From NCBI GenBank assembly GCA_017540265.1, contig JAFYBJ010000011.1, positions 1 through 64,000 of the forward strand: a stretch of 64,000 nt of DNA. Direction: 5' to 3'. The position numbers were made by a program, and so were the translations under genes. Below are positions 18,603 through 28,100 of the stretch, piece by piece. The notes beneath the pieces were generated by a model, which had not been told where the DNA came from, made no database searches, and saw only the letters and a program-made list of their open reading frames with translations. How positions within the stretch are numbered: position 1 is the stretch's first letter; every line of letters begins with the position of its first letter. This DNA comes from Lachnospiraceae bacterium (GTDB lineage Bacteria > Bacillota > Clostridia > Lachnospirales > Lachnospiraceae).

Positions 18603-20522
18603 ATGAAAAGAAAAAATCTGTTTATCATTGCGATCCTTGCGGCGTCTCTCACCGCCTGCGGGAACGGAAATACATCAGAGCCTGCTCTTTCAGTCATAGA
18701 AGAGGGGGGCGTATCTGAGGGCCGTGCGGATGCGGCGTCAGTTTCCGGAAATGAAGGGGATTCAGTGTCTGAAGCCCTTGCGGAGGAAGCTGCAGATATA
18801 AAGCCTGTGAATTATCTGTATGATTTTTACAATGATTCAGAAATCTGCTATTTCCTTGATGAAAATGGAAATATGGCTGGTTTTTGGGATACGGAAAAGC
18901 ATCCGGAGAAGCTTGACGGCACGGATATAAGTAACTGTTACTTCAAATGTGCAGACGGCAGCAATATCATATATGTTCTTTATGAAACGGATGAAGCATA
19001 TAATTCGCTTTATACGGTTTTCGCATATGATCCTGCAAAGGAAGAGATTGAACTCATCAAATCTTTCCCTGCAGGCTACAATGTGCAATACGTGGATGCT
19101 TTTGCCGGAAAGCTCTGCATCACAGTGACTGATAAAGACTGGAAACCTTTTGAGTGTGTTTTTGAAAATGAAGAAGGCAGCACACATTATACGGAGACAG
19201 ATTTTGAATACAGGGATGTGATATCGGGAGCAGGCAATACAATAAAAGCCATACCCGGAAACAGTTTGGGTATGCATGGTCTGTATGACTGCAGTATCAC
19301 AAGGGCTGAAGAGGATGGAGGCTGTGTTATAGCCGATATTGAAGGATCCTGTCAAAGGCTACTTCCGGATGGCGTGATGATTCCCGTAAACGGGATTGAA
19401 AATGATTTCTACAATATAAATTTCCGTGACGGGGATTGTTTGTATCTTACAACAAGTGAAGAGGGCACTGACGGACAGCAGATCGTAAAACTCAATATGA
19501 ATGACGGCAGCAGAGAAGTGCTGGTAGAGCCGAAGTACGGACTGAACACGCTGGGTTTTTATGAGGGAAAGATCTATTACAGCTACGATCAGGTAAAAGA
19601 ATTCAATATGTATGTGACTCATGTCTGTACTTATGATACCGCAAGCGGTAAGGATACGGAGCTTTACAGTGCGGGTACTATGCCGGGAGTAAATATAAGC
19701 CCTGCGGATGAAGGTTTTACCATACTTCCCGATGGCCTGTATTTTGCGAATATATCCGGAAATGAGCTTAAATGGTTTAAATATACGGAGACGGGAAAAG
19801 CTGCTCCCACGGAATGTGTCATTGATAAGATTGCAGCATTAACCTATGGAAAAATAGAATACAGGACCGCAAAATATGAGTGCCCCTTTTGCGGTATCAC
19901 TACAGGAGAGTATTACAGGGAATGTTTTGTCCTGGATAAAAAATATTCGGACAAGGCTGATATGATAAATAAACAGCTTAAAGAAATCTTTGATTCGGAT
20001 AATAAGAATGACATAGACAATGAAAATATTCCGGGCGAGGTTGATGACAGTGAATGTGAAGAACATCTTGATGCGCCATATATGTACTGCGAGACGGATG
20101 AGGACAGGGTAAGCGATGTGCACATATTAGCCGGCCATTATATCGCAATAGATATGTCCGGATACTGGTACGGCGGCGGCGCTCACGGATACCCTGAAAG
20201 AAATGAGCTTCTTTTTGATCTTGAAACCGGAAAGAAGATTGAATTCAAAGATATCTTCAAGGGCAGTGAACAGGAATTCAAGGAGATAGCCGCAACTGCA
20301 ACACGGAAGGTTTATGAGGAGGAACCCGAATTATTCTTTGCGGAAGATGAGGATGCGGTATACACCCAGGCCTATGAAAGTGCAGGTATAGAAATATCTT
20401 ACGTGGAATACGGACAGGATGGGATAACACTTATATTCTATCCATATGAACTGGGACCGTTTTCCTCAGGTTTTATAGAGGTTCCCATAAGCTATGCTGA
20501 GCTTGGGTACAGGCTGAAGTAA
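18603..20522 (+). CDS. Lipoprotein with C-terminal DUF3298 (RsiV-like) domain
   Basis: This 639-aa lipoprotein is placed at ATG 18603 (AAAGGGG just upstream), rather than the in-frame start at 18585 that would overlap the peptidase gene. The lipobox is A-S-L-T-A-C. The middle (about residues 60-400) is beta-rich and looks like a propeller of short repeats, similar to the DUF5050 style. The C-terminal 140 residues contain Y-G-G-G-A-H-G and F-D-L-E-T-G-K-K, typical of DUF3298, the extracellular domain of the anti-sigma factor RsiV. No membrane helix or anti-sigma domain is present, so it is not RsiV itself. Confidence 0.75.
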   Translation: MKRKNLFIIAILAASLTACGNGNTSEPALSVIEEGGVSEGRADAASVSGNEGDSVSEALAEEAADIKPVNYLYDFYNDSEICYFLDENGNMAGFWDTEKHPEKLDGTDISNCYFKCADGSNIIYVLYETDEAYNSLYTVFAYDPAKEEIELIKSFPAGYNVQYVDAFAGKLCITVTDKDWKPFECVFENEEGSTHYTETDFEYRDVISGAGNTIKAIPGNSLGMHGLYDCSITRAEEDGGCVIADIEGSCQRLLPDGVMIPVNGIENDFYNINFRDGDCLYLTTSEEGTDGQQIVKLNMNDGSREVLVEPKYGLNTLGFYEGKIYYSYDQVKEFNMYVTHVCTYDTASGKDTELYSAGTMPGVNISPADEGFTILPDGLYFANISGNELKWFKYTETGKAAPTECVIDKIAALTYGKIEYRTAKYECPFCGITTGEYYRECFVLDKKYSDKADMINKQLKEIFDSDNKNDIDNENIPGEVDDSECEEHLDAPYMYCETDEDRVSDVHILAGHYIAIDMSGYWYGGGAHGYPERNELLFDLETGKKIEFKDIFKGSEQEFKEIAATATRKVYEEEPELFFAEDEDAVYTQAYESAGIEISYVEYGQDGITLIFYPYELGPFSSGFIEVPISYAELGYRLK

Positions 20523-20532
20523 AAAGAGGTTT

Positions 20533-20562
20533 AAAAAAACGGGGCTTTCGCCCCGTTTTTTA
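20533..20562. terminator. Bidirectional intrinsic terminator
   Basis: AAAAACGGGGC-ttt-GCCCCGTTTTT. A-run and T-run flank a GC stem, so it can stop both the + strand lipoprotein gene and the minus-strand zinc-ribbon operon that converge here. Confidence 0.9.
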
Positions 20563-20579
20563 TATGCATGCTTTCTATA

Positions 20580-22685
20580 TCACTCTACCGGTGTGCCGCA
20601 GCTGTCGCAGAATTTTGCATCAGCGTCAAGCTTATTTCCGCAGTTTGCGCAGAATCTTACAGCGCTTTCGGGTTTCATCTGTGCTGCGCCTGCAGAAGCT
20701 GTATTCCCGGGCTCTGCAGCAGGCTGTGCTTCAGAAGATGTATTCACGGGCTCTACAGCAGGCTGTGTCTGAGGTGCAGCTGCGAAAGGATTGCTGCCCT
20801 GGGGCATTGCCACGCCGTAGGGAGGCTGTGCTGCGCCTGCAGCGGGAGCGGGCTTTGCGGGACGGTTTGCAGCTGCTTCTTTTACAAAGAGGAAGATGCG
20901 GTATGCCGCAAAAGCAATGAGCGCTGCTGTAACTATCCAGAGCAGTATTGCAAAGAAGTTTGATGTCGTACCGGTAACATTGTTTTCAAGCCTGGTACCG
21001 GCATCAAGATCGGTATAGGTTCTTACGTAGTTCTTTCCTTCTCTTGTAATGGTATCGGATGCTTCCTTATCTTCGCCTTCATCCTTATCCTTTTTCTTAT
21101 CTGAATCCTTATTAAACTTTAATTCCTTACCTACGCCCTTGATGGTATAGGTTACGGAAGGAATGTTTCCGGATGCGAAACGGCTTAAGTCAAAGCGGTC
21201 GTCAACATTTGTTATCCTTGATGCTGCAAGAGGCGCCTTGCTGCTTCTTGATACCGCAAGCTTATTTGATACGCCGAAGACACTCTTATAAAGCTCGCTG
21301 TCATCGGAATCACTGCTTTCGGTTTCGATCTCTACCGTTACTCCGCTGTTTTCATTTGCCTCGCAGCTCTTAAGCTTCATGCCTTTTTCGGGCATGGCTG
21401 CTTCAAGATCGGAAGAGAGCCTCTGTCTGCGTTCATCGCTCAATGCGCCGAAATTTAGTTTTACATTTCTTGTAATGCCTTTTCTCTTTACGTTAAGAGT
21501 GATCTCTGCGGAATCCATGAAGAAGCTGTGTGTGTAAACATAATCCGCTTCTACGGAAGTGGTGTATGATGTGAAGAGCTGCATGCTCTCATCAGAGCCG
21601 CTTCCGGGATAAGTATAAAGTGTATGATCATTATCACCTGTCTTATATTTGCCATCATACTGGCCTTCCGCAGGTGCATTGTAAGTAAAGTTTACTTCGT
21701 TGTACTGGTTGGATACGTAATTGTCGAAACGGAAGTTTTCGACTACTCTTGTGCGGTCCTCAAAATAATTGGGAATGGCGTTTTCATCTTCTTCGTCATC
21801 ATCATCATCTTCTTCAGCGTCCATAACGGAGAACCAGTCACCGTTCTCGCCGTAGAAGGAATCCATCCATTCATCCATCTCTGATGCGCTTAAGCCCGTA
21901 CCCGTAAGAGTGCAGACATTAACACCGTTTTCAAAAGACCAGTCTGAGCTTATCTTTCCGGATGCTGAACTCTCAAGGAATTCTTTAATTTCATCTTCCT
22001 TAAGATCCATGGAAGCCTGGGGTACATCAACACGTATCTCTCTGTCAAAGGTACCGTCACTGTTGAAACCGGTAGTATAGGATATGCCGTTTAATGCGAG
22101 GTAGGATATCGTATTAATATTTACTCTTGAGCTTGTGTCCTCATTTCCGCAGATATTGTTCTGATAGTTCTTTCCCTTATAGTAGATATTTCCGCGGTCT
22201 CCGCTGCTTACATATCCTCCGTTAACAAGCGTATCCTGGAACCAGTTCATCAGATCTTCGGAGGTGAAATTTTCCTTGTAGCTTATGCCTGTAGCAAAGA
22301 CCGAAGAGGGTGCCATATATTCAATGGGGGTCTCCGGTGCATCTTTGCCGCTTGCTTCGATTATAGAGCGTACCTTGTGTGCGTATTCGTCGATGTCTGA
22401 AAATTCAAGAGTGAAAACAAGTTCTATATTGTCATCGGTGGATCTGTCATCAAGCTTTAAGCCGTCGGGACAGCTTTTTGCGATAACGGATCTTGCAGAG
22501 GCATAATCACCCTTGAAATAACTATCCTGGTCATGACAGTCCGCGGTATAGGTCATCACCCTTTTTCCGGAAAGGTCATCATTTACTGTAAGTTCGGTAT
22601 TTAATGCTCCGCCGCAGCCGGTGAGTGCAAAGAGCATTATAAGTATGGCGCTAAGCAGCAGTTTTTTATTAAATCTTTTATTCAT
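20580..22685 (-). CDS. Large membrane lipoprotein with C-terminal cytoplasmic double-cysteine zinc ribbon
   Basis: This 701-aa protein has a lipobox A-L-T-G-C at residue 24, then about 540 residues of predicted extracellular domain (with an acidic Asp/Glu run near 290-300). One transmembrane segment lies near 575-600, then a Pro/Ala-rich linker and a terminal zinc ribbon F-C-A-N-C-G...F-C-D-S-C-G. The topology would put the ribbon inside the cell while the body is outside and lipid-anchored. The extracellular part is not recognised. GGAGGAG precedes the ATG. It is the last gene of a four-gene minus-strand operon. Confidence 0.75.
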   Translation of the reverse strand: MNKRFNKKLLLSAILIMLFALTGCGGALNTELTVNDDLSGKRVMTYTADCHDQDSYFKGDYASARSVIAKSCPDGLKLDDRSTDDNIELVFTLEFSDIDEYAHKVRSIIEASGKDAPETPIEYMAPSSVFATGISYKENFTSEDLMNWFQDTLVNGGYVSSGDRGNIYYKGKNYQNNICGNEDTSSRVNINTISYLALNGISYTTGFNSDGTFDREIRVDVPQASMDLKEDEIKEFLESSASGKISSDWSFENGVNVCTLTGTGLSASEMDEWMDSFYGENGDWFSVMDAEEDDDDDEEDENAIPNYFEDRTRVVENFRFDNYVSNQYNEVNFTYNAPAEGQYDGKYKTGDNDHTLYTYPGSGSDESMQLFTSYTTSVEADYVYTHSFFMDSAEITLNVKRKGITRNVKLNFGALSDERRQRLSSDLEAAMPEKGMKLKSCEANENSGVTVEIETESSDSDDSELYKSVFGVSNKLAVSRSSKAPLAASRITNVDDRFDLSRFASGNIPSVTYTIKGVGKELKFNKDSDKKKDKDEGEDKEASDTITREGKNYVRTYTDLDAGTRLENNVTGTTSNFFAILLWIVTAALIAFAAYRIFLFVKEAAANRPAKPAPAAGAAQPPYGVAMPQGSNPFAAAPQTQPAVEPVNTSSEAQPAAEPGNTASAGAAQMKPESAVRFCANCGNKLDADAKFCDSCGTPVE

Positions 22686-22697
22686 GACAGCTCCTCC

Positions 22698-23129
22698 TTA
22701 TAATATTTCCACGAGCCAGCTTCCGCTTGCTTTTGTGAGATTCAGGCTTTCTGTGTCTGCGGTTCCGTCCTCAAAAAGGATAGTGACGCTTACCCTTGCT
22801 TCGTTTTCATCTTCCTTGTCATAAACGGGATCTGAAACAAGTATTTCTTTTATGCTATCAATTCCTTCAAAACCTATAAGGTCTTTTACATTTTCACTGT
22901 TTATTTTTTTGCCTCCGAAACCTAAGTCTGACATAAGGTCGTTTAAATTGTAAGACATGTATTTCTGTGCTTTGTCAAAATTCCCGTCAGCTACAGCCTT
23001 TGCAAAGGCATAAGCTGTCTTTGAGGGTCCTTTAAATCCGCCGGATGTAAGCGAAGATGTGATCACTAAGGCTATGATGGCGATCACGGTTGCTATCACC
23101 GCAGGGATTAGATTCTTATTCTTTTCCAT
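22698..23129 (-). CDS. Single-pass membrane protein with DUF4878/NTF2-like extracellular domain
   Basis: This 143-aa protein has an N-terminal membrane segment (about residues 8-28). It is followed by a small domain starting S-K-T-A-Y-A-F-A-K-A-V-A-D-G-N-F-D-K-A that fits the DUF4878 / lumazine-binding-like NTF2 fold, usually a ligand-binding or scaffold module outside the membrane. It ends 13 nt before the start of the 701-aa lipoprotein gene. AAAGGAC precedes its ATG. The ligand is unknown. Confidence 0.7.
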   Translation of the reverse strand: MEKNKNLIPAVIATVIAIIALVITSSLTSGGFKGPSKTAYAFAKAVADGNFDKAQKYMSYNLNDLMSDLGFGGKKINSENVKDLIGFEGIDSIKEILVSDPVYDKEDENEARVSVTILFEDGTADTESLNLTKASGSWLVEIL

Positions 23130-23158
23130 AATGTTGTCCTTTCTTTTTTATAAAATGA

Positions 23159-23968
23159 TCAGTTACTTATTCCTGAGGTTAAGAGCATTACCACCAGAGC
23201 TATCACCAGTACAAATACTACGGGAGTGATGACGCAGGAGAACATTGTCTTTAAGCCTGCTTTATCCCTGTCGAGTTTTCCGTCCACCGTCATGGTGTAG
23301 TATGTGGTGAGGATGGTAAGTGCGTTAAGCGTCACAAACATAAGTGTCAGGAATAAGTTCAGGAGCTTGGGTGAAAAAACAGAACCTACGAATGCAAGGA
23401 CCGCTAAAACCATGGGAAGTCCCATGCAGGTATTTATCCTGCCCATGAAGAGCTTGCGGTTTATGGTTTTGTTTCCTCCGATCAGATAAACTATCTGTGA
23501 AAAACACCAGTAATAGAATATAAAGAGCAATCCTGTCATGACAGCTGCAAATATCCTTCCGATGAGGAGACCGAGCTGTGCATCTTTACTCATGGATGTA
23601 AGGCCTGACACGATCGAGTTTGGCTTTGTGGCTATCCATACGAGAAGTATTATCACTGCAGCGAAAATATCCTTTATTATGCCTGCAGCTTTAAGATTAT
23701 TTTCCGGAACCGTTGCAGCAGTATCAAAAGGATCAGTTATGGATCTTATAAAAAGATTTATAAAATCCGTGCCGAGGTTTCCGGTTACAACGCTGCGGTC
23801 AACGGGAGGTACGGGAGCTGCGCCCGCGAAACCGTTCGGGATGCCATTATCCTGAGTGCTGCCGGTTACTGCTACGGTTGAAGCAGAGCCTTCAGCCTGT
23901 ATGAACTGATCACAGGTGCATTTTCCGTCTGTGAGTGGTTTTCCACAATATTTACAAAAATTACCCAT
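23159..23968 (-). CDS. Zinc-ribbon multi-pass membrane protein (Yip1-like)
   Basis: This 269-aa protein begins M-G-N-F-C-K-Y-C-G-K-P-L-T, a one-knuckle zinc ribbon completed by C-T-C near residue 18. About 60 residues of linker follow, then about five hydrophobic segments (from residue 95 to the C-terminus). It resembles zinc-ribbon plus Yip1-type membrane proteins of Firmicutes, whose function is not known. It shares an almost identical first 20 residues with the gene upstream, 18 nt away. AAAGGAG precedes the ATG. Confidence 0.7.
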   Translation of the reverse strand: MGNFCKYCGKPLTDGKCTCDQFIQAEGSASTVAVTGSTQDNGIPNGFAGAAPVPPVDRSVVTGNLGTDFINLFIRSITDPFDTAATVPENNLKAAGIIKDIFAAVIILLVWIATKPNSIVSGLTSMSKDAQLGLLIGRIFAAVMTGLLFIFYYWCFSQIVYLIGGNKTINRKLFMGRINTCMGLPMVLAVLAFVGSVFSPKLLNLFLTLMFVTLNALTILTTYYTMTVDGKLDRDKAGLKTMFSCVITPVVFVLVIALVVMLLTSGISN

Positions 23969-23986
23969 TGTTTCTCCTTTCTGACC

Positions 23987-24835
23987 TTAAAAACCTATGA
24001 GTCCCGATAACAGGTCGCCTATCTGTGATGTGAAGATATCCGCAACATTTGAGAGGAATACCTTGGTGCAGATAAAGCTGCAGAGATAGGAAAGAGCCTC
24101 TCCGGCAAGTATTGCCCAGAGCTTCATTGACTTTCCTGCATTTACATACTCGGCAACGATGATATCACTGTAAACAGTCCATATGCCGATAGCCAGGATG
24201 ACAATGAGAACAGTAAGCTTACCGAATATGGGTGAGACTATCGTAAGTGCTGCGGGTATCACGCAGGCTGTGCAGAATCTGGTAAGCAGCGTGACAAAAG
24301 ATGTGCGCGCAGTATCATATTTATTACCGAAGACATATGCCGTCACAGCTTTGCTGACAACGGCTAAAGCCGCTGCAAACATTACGTATAAAGCTATGGG
24401 AGCATAGAATTTTTCAAAGAATCTTCCGAGCTCTTTACCTAATGCCAGCTTTACTGTGATGAAAGACATGATGAAGAGTATTGCGGCATATATGCCAAGG
24501 AATATGAGGCCGGCGGTATCGGTGGTCTTGCTCATATAAAGCCCCGTGGTAACGGGTCTTGTAAGACCGCCCTTGATGATGGATGTTAACTGGCTGCCAA
24601 TGGGGCTTACAGGAACCGTACCTGCATTTCCGTACTGCATCTGAGGGGCAGATTCAGTAGCAGGGCCTGCCTGATTCTGAAATGAAAGACCCGGATCATT
24701 TGGCTGAGCTGAAGTATCTGTATTTGACACTTCGGGTGCAGGGGGTGTCTGTACCGGGTTTGCGGCAATAAATGCCGCGCAGTCGCAGCGCCCGTCGGTT
24801 AAGGGCTTGCCGCAGAACTTGCAAAAATTTCCCAT
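23987..24835 (-). CDS. Zinc-ribbon multi-pass membrane protein, paralogue of the next gene
   Basis: This 282-aa protein has the N-terminal ribbon M-G-N-F-C-K-F-C-G-K-P-L-T and a C-D-C pair. A Pro/Gln-rich linker of about 80 residues and about five membrane helices follow. The ribbon is near identical to that of the 23159-23968 product, while linker and membrane parts have diverged, indicating an old tandem duplication. It is the first gene of the operon, with GAGAGGAG before the ATG. The common ribbon suggests shared partners on the inner face of the membrane; this is inference. Confidence 0.7.
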   Translation of the reverse strand: MGNFCKFCGKPLTDGRCDCAAFIAANPVQTPPAPEVSNTDTSAQPNDPGLSFQNQAGPATESAPQMQYGNAGTVPVSPIGSQLTSIIKGGLTRPVTTGLYMSKTTDTAGLIFLGIYAAILFIMSFITVKLALGKELGRFFEKFYAPIALYVMFAAALAVVSKAVTAYVFGNKYDTARTSFVTLLTRFCTACVIPAALTIVSPIFGKLTVLIVILAIGIWTVYSDIIVAEYVNAGKSMKLWAILAGEALSYLCSFICTKVFLSNVADIFTSQIGDLLSGLIGF

Positions 24836-24940
24836 TTTCTATCTCCTCTCTCTATGGGTGTGTGATCTGTTGCGAAAAGGTGCATTGAAGTACCTGCCGT
24901 AACATAACAACAAAAACATGTAATTATATAATTAAGGCAG

Positions 24941-24993
24941 GAATCATGTCAAATAAAGGGTTGACCATGATTCTGATATGGAAATCATGATCT
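24941..24993 (+). promoter_or_regulatory. Three-armed inverted repeat upstream of the HD-GYP receptor
   Basis: Arm 1 GAATCATGTCAA (24941-24952), arm 2 TTGACCATGATTC (24961-24973) and arm 3 AATCATGATC (about 24983-24993). Arm 2 can pair with either arm 1 or arm 3. It lies just before a TATAAT at 25002-25007, so it may be an operator rather than an RNA switch. Confidence 0.4.
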
Positions 24994-25007
24994 GAAGGGG
25001 ATATAAT
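24979..25007 (+). promoter_or_regulatory. Possible promoter for the HD-GYP receptor operon
   Basis: TGGAAA (24979-24984), a 17-bp spacer, then TATAAT (25002-25007). The -35 matches only 4 of 6 bases. Confidence 0.35.
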
Positions 25008-25057
25008 CTGTGGAGATAGAAGTTGTTGAAAATGGCATTTTCACACATGCCTTATAT

Positions 25058-25090
25058 CCCTCCCGGGAAATTATTTCGGGAGGGCGTTTT
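25058..25090 (+). terminator. Terminator-like hairpin in the leader of the HD-GYP receptor gene
   Basis: CCCTCCC / GGGAGGG with further GAAAT/ATTTC pairing inside, then CGTTTTG. It sits between the putative promoter and the ATG at 25141, so it could attenuate the operon or end a short leader RNA. Confidence 0.55.
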
Positions 25091-25140
25091 GTAATATATA
25101 GGAAGCGACAAAAGCTGCGGCTTGATTTTCCGGAGGGAGA

Positions 25141-28100
25141 ATGAAAAACTGGAGTTCAATAAAAATTTCATTGTTTGCATTGTTCTGCGTGGTGATAAAC
25201 TGCGCCGGTAAATTTATTGCTCAAAAATTTAATCTTCCGCTTTGGATGGATGCTTACGGTACAGTCCTTATGGCTTATGCCGCAGGTCCTTTATGCGGAG
25301 CGGTTGTGGGTATCACGACGAATCTTGCTTTTGGTTTTTATGATGTCATGTCATCTTATTATGCTCCGGTAAGTATGGTGATCGGTATCATTGCAGGGGT
25401 GGCAGCGAGACGCCGCTGGATGGATAGTTTTTTTGGAGCGATCTCCAGCAGTGTGCTCATAACCTTTGCATCCGGAATTATATCCTCGTGGTTAAACTGG
25501 CTTTTCTGGGAGGGAGAAACGGGTAACGTATGGGGAGACGGAGTGATACATTTCCTGGATGAACAGAATTTTAATCATATCATGGGTTCCGTATTGGGAG
25601 AATTCTATGTGGACTTTCTTGACAAAGTGATATTAATGGCGGTTTTTTACGGATTATTGCGATTTTGGAGAAAACGTAGAAAAGAGGCGAAAGAGCGTAT
25701 TGCAGGCAGACTGGATGAAGGAAATAATATCATTCTGACGCTTATACTTTCAGGACTTCTTGCTGCTCTGCCTGCTCTGCAGGGTCTGGCAGCATCCGAA
25801 GATACGCTTCCTGATTTTGATTCTTATGTCCAGACTGTTTATAACGCTGAAAACGGACTGCCCTGCGGAGAAGCAAATGATATAGCCCAGACAAAGGACG
25901 GTATCATATGGTTTGGAACCTACGCGGGACTCTATCGATATAACGGATCTGATTTCAGGCTGATGCAGGATTTTGAATCTGTTCATAATGTAAACTGTCT
26001 TTATACGGATAACGAAGGACGTCTCTGGATAGGAACAAATGACAACGGTATATCGATCTGTATAAACGAAAAAATATCCAATGTTCTGGATGAAGAAGAA
26101 GGACTGGCTTCCGGATCGGTAAGAAGCATCGTACAGGGGGCGGATGGTCTTTATTATATAGGAACGTCAGGCAGTCTTCAGACGGTGACATTAAACGGCG
26201 GTCTCATGGTAAAAAAAGAGATCCCCGAGGTAAAATACGCCTCATCCATGAATGCGGATGAGAGGGGCTTTGTTGCTGCAGTAACAGCTTCCGGGGAACT
26301 TTTTATCCTGAAGGATGAAGAAGTGATAGATTCATTTTTTAAAGAAGATGATCCCTGCACTTTTGCCAGATTCGGAGCTGACGGAAGCCTTTATGTCGGC
26401 ACTGCCGGAGACAGGATCTTACGTTACAGCATAAGCCCGGGTGAAAGCAGATCATGTTTGAAACAGACAGGCACTATCCGCTGTGAGGGATTCAGCTATA
26501 TAAATAACATCTACGAGTATGGAAAAGGATTTTTCGTATGCGCCGATAACGGAATCGGATACTGGGACGGACGCAGTTTTGTAAGGATCAATTCGAATGG
26601 TTTTGATAATTCGATAGATCATATGTTAATGGATTATCAGCAGAATTTCTGGTTTACATCTTCAAGGCTGGGACTGATGCGGATGTCTCTTTCGGTTTTT
26701 TCCAATATGTATGTTGCGGCCGGCCTGGAAGGCAAGGTGGTAAATGCCACGGAAAAATGGAACGGACAATATTATGTCGGAACGGACAAAGGCCTGGATA
26801 TAATAGACGGCAGCGGGAAGAAATATATAAGAAATGAATTATGCGAGGAACTTGACGGTGTTCGTATCCGATGTATCAAAAAGGACAGGGATGGGAATCT
26901 GTGGATATGCACCTACGGCCGTGGGCTGATGGAAGTACATACCGGCGGAAGTTTCCATTATTACAACAGTTCGGAAGGAACCTTCGGAGACTGGACAAGA
27001 GTGGTTTTGGAGCTTTCGGATCGTACTATCGCAGCGGCCGGAGATACGGGTGTATCTTTTTTGAAGAACGGGAAGATCGTAAAAACATTACGTTACGGAG
27101 ACGGACTGGTAAATGCCATGATCCTTTGTCTTTTTGAACGCGAAGACGGGATTCTTTTTGCAGGATCGGACGGGGATGGTATCGCAGTTATCGAGAATGA
27201 AGAAGTAGTGAAGGTTATCTCGCGTGCGGATGGCTTAAGCTCGGGAGTTATCTTAAGGATAGTCGGGGATACCGAGGGAAAGGGTGTATTTATTGTCACA
27301 AGCAACGGCCTTTGCTATATGGATGAAGAATATAATATCCGCAAGCTGGACAAATTTCCCTATTATAATAATTATGACATTACATTCTTTGAAGATGGAA
27401 GAGTATTTGTGCTTGGAAGTGCAGGGATCTACGTGACAACAAGAGATGAACTGCTTGCAAATAAAAAATCGACACGTCCGGAGCTTCTTGATTCAAAACA
27501 GGGACTTACATCTTCCCTGACCGCCAATGCATGGAATTACCGTGATGATGACGGATGTCTGTTTCTCTCAACCGACAGCGGCGTTCTTAAGCTGAACATG
27601 TCGGAATATCTTAGCGTCCGCCGCCCGTATCGTATGATGGTTTCATCCATAAAGCAGGATGATGTGCCTTATTACATTGAGAGAGGCATCGATTTTAATA
27701 TTGACCGTGATACAACCAAGATAGAGATCTTTCCCGAAGTGATCAACTATTCCATTGAAGATCCGCAAGTCAGTTATCAGCTGGTTGGAGTCGATCCGGA
27801 ACCCGTAGTTTTGCGTCGGAGTGAACTGGGCAGTATTGTTTATACCAATCTCCCTTCGGGGGATTATGTGTTCAATCTTTCCGTGATCGATCAGTCGACA
27901 GGTGAGATAAAGGAGATCAGTTCTTATAATCTGACAAAAGAAAAAGAGATACAGGACAATCGATTTTTTCACTGGTATATGATCATTGTAGGTGTATTGG
28001 CGGTAGCGTGGTTAACCTGGTTTCTTGTAAGGACACAGTTGCAGACTACTTTGGAATTCCAGAGAAAAGAACTGGAATTTTCCAGAGAACAGGTACGCAT

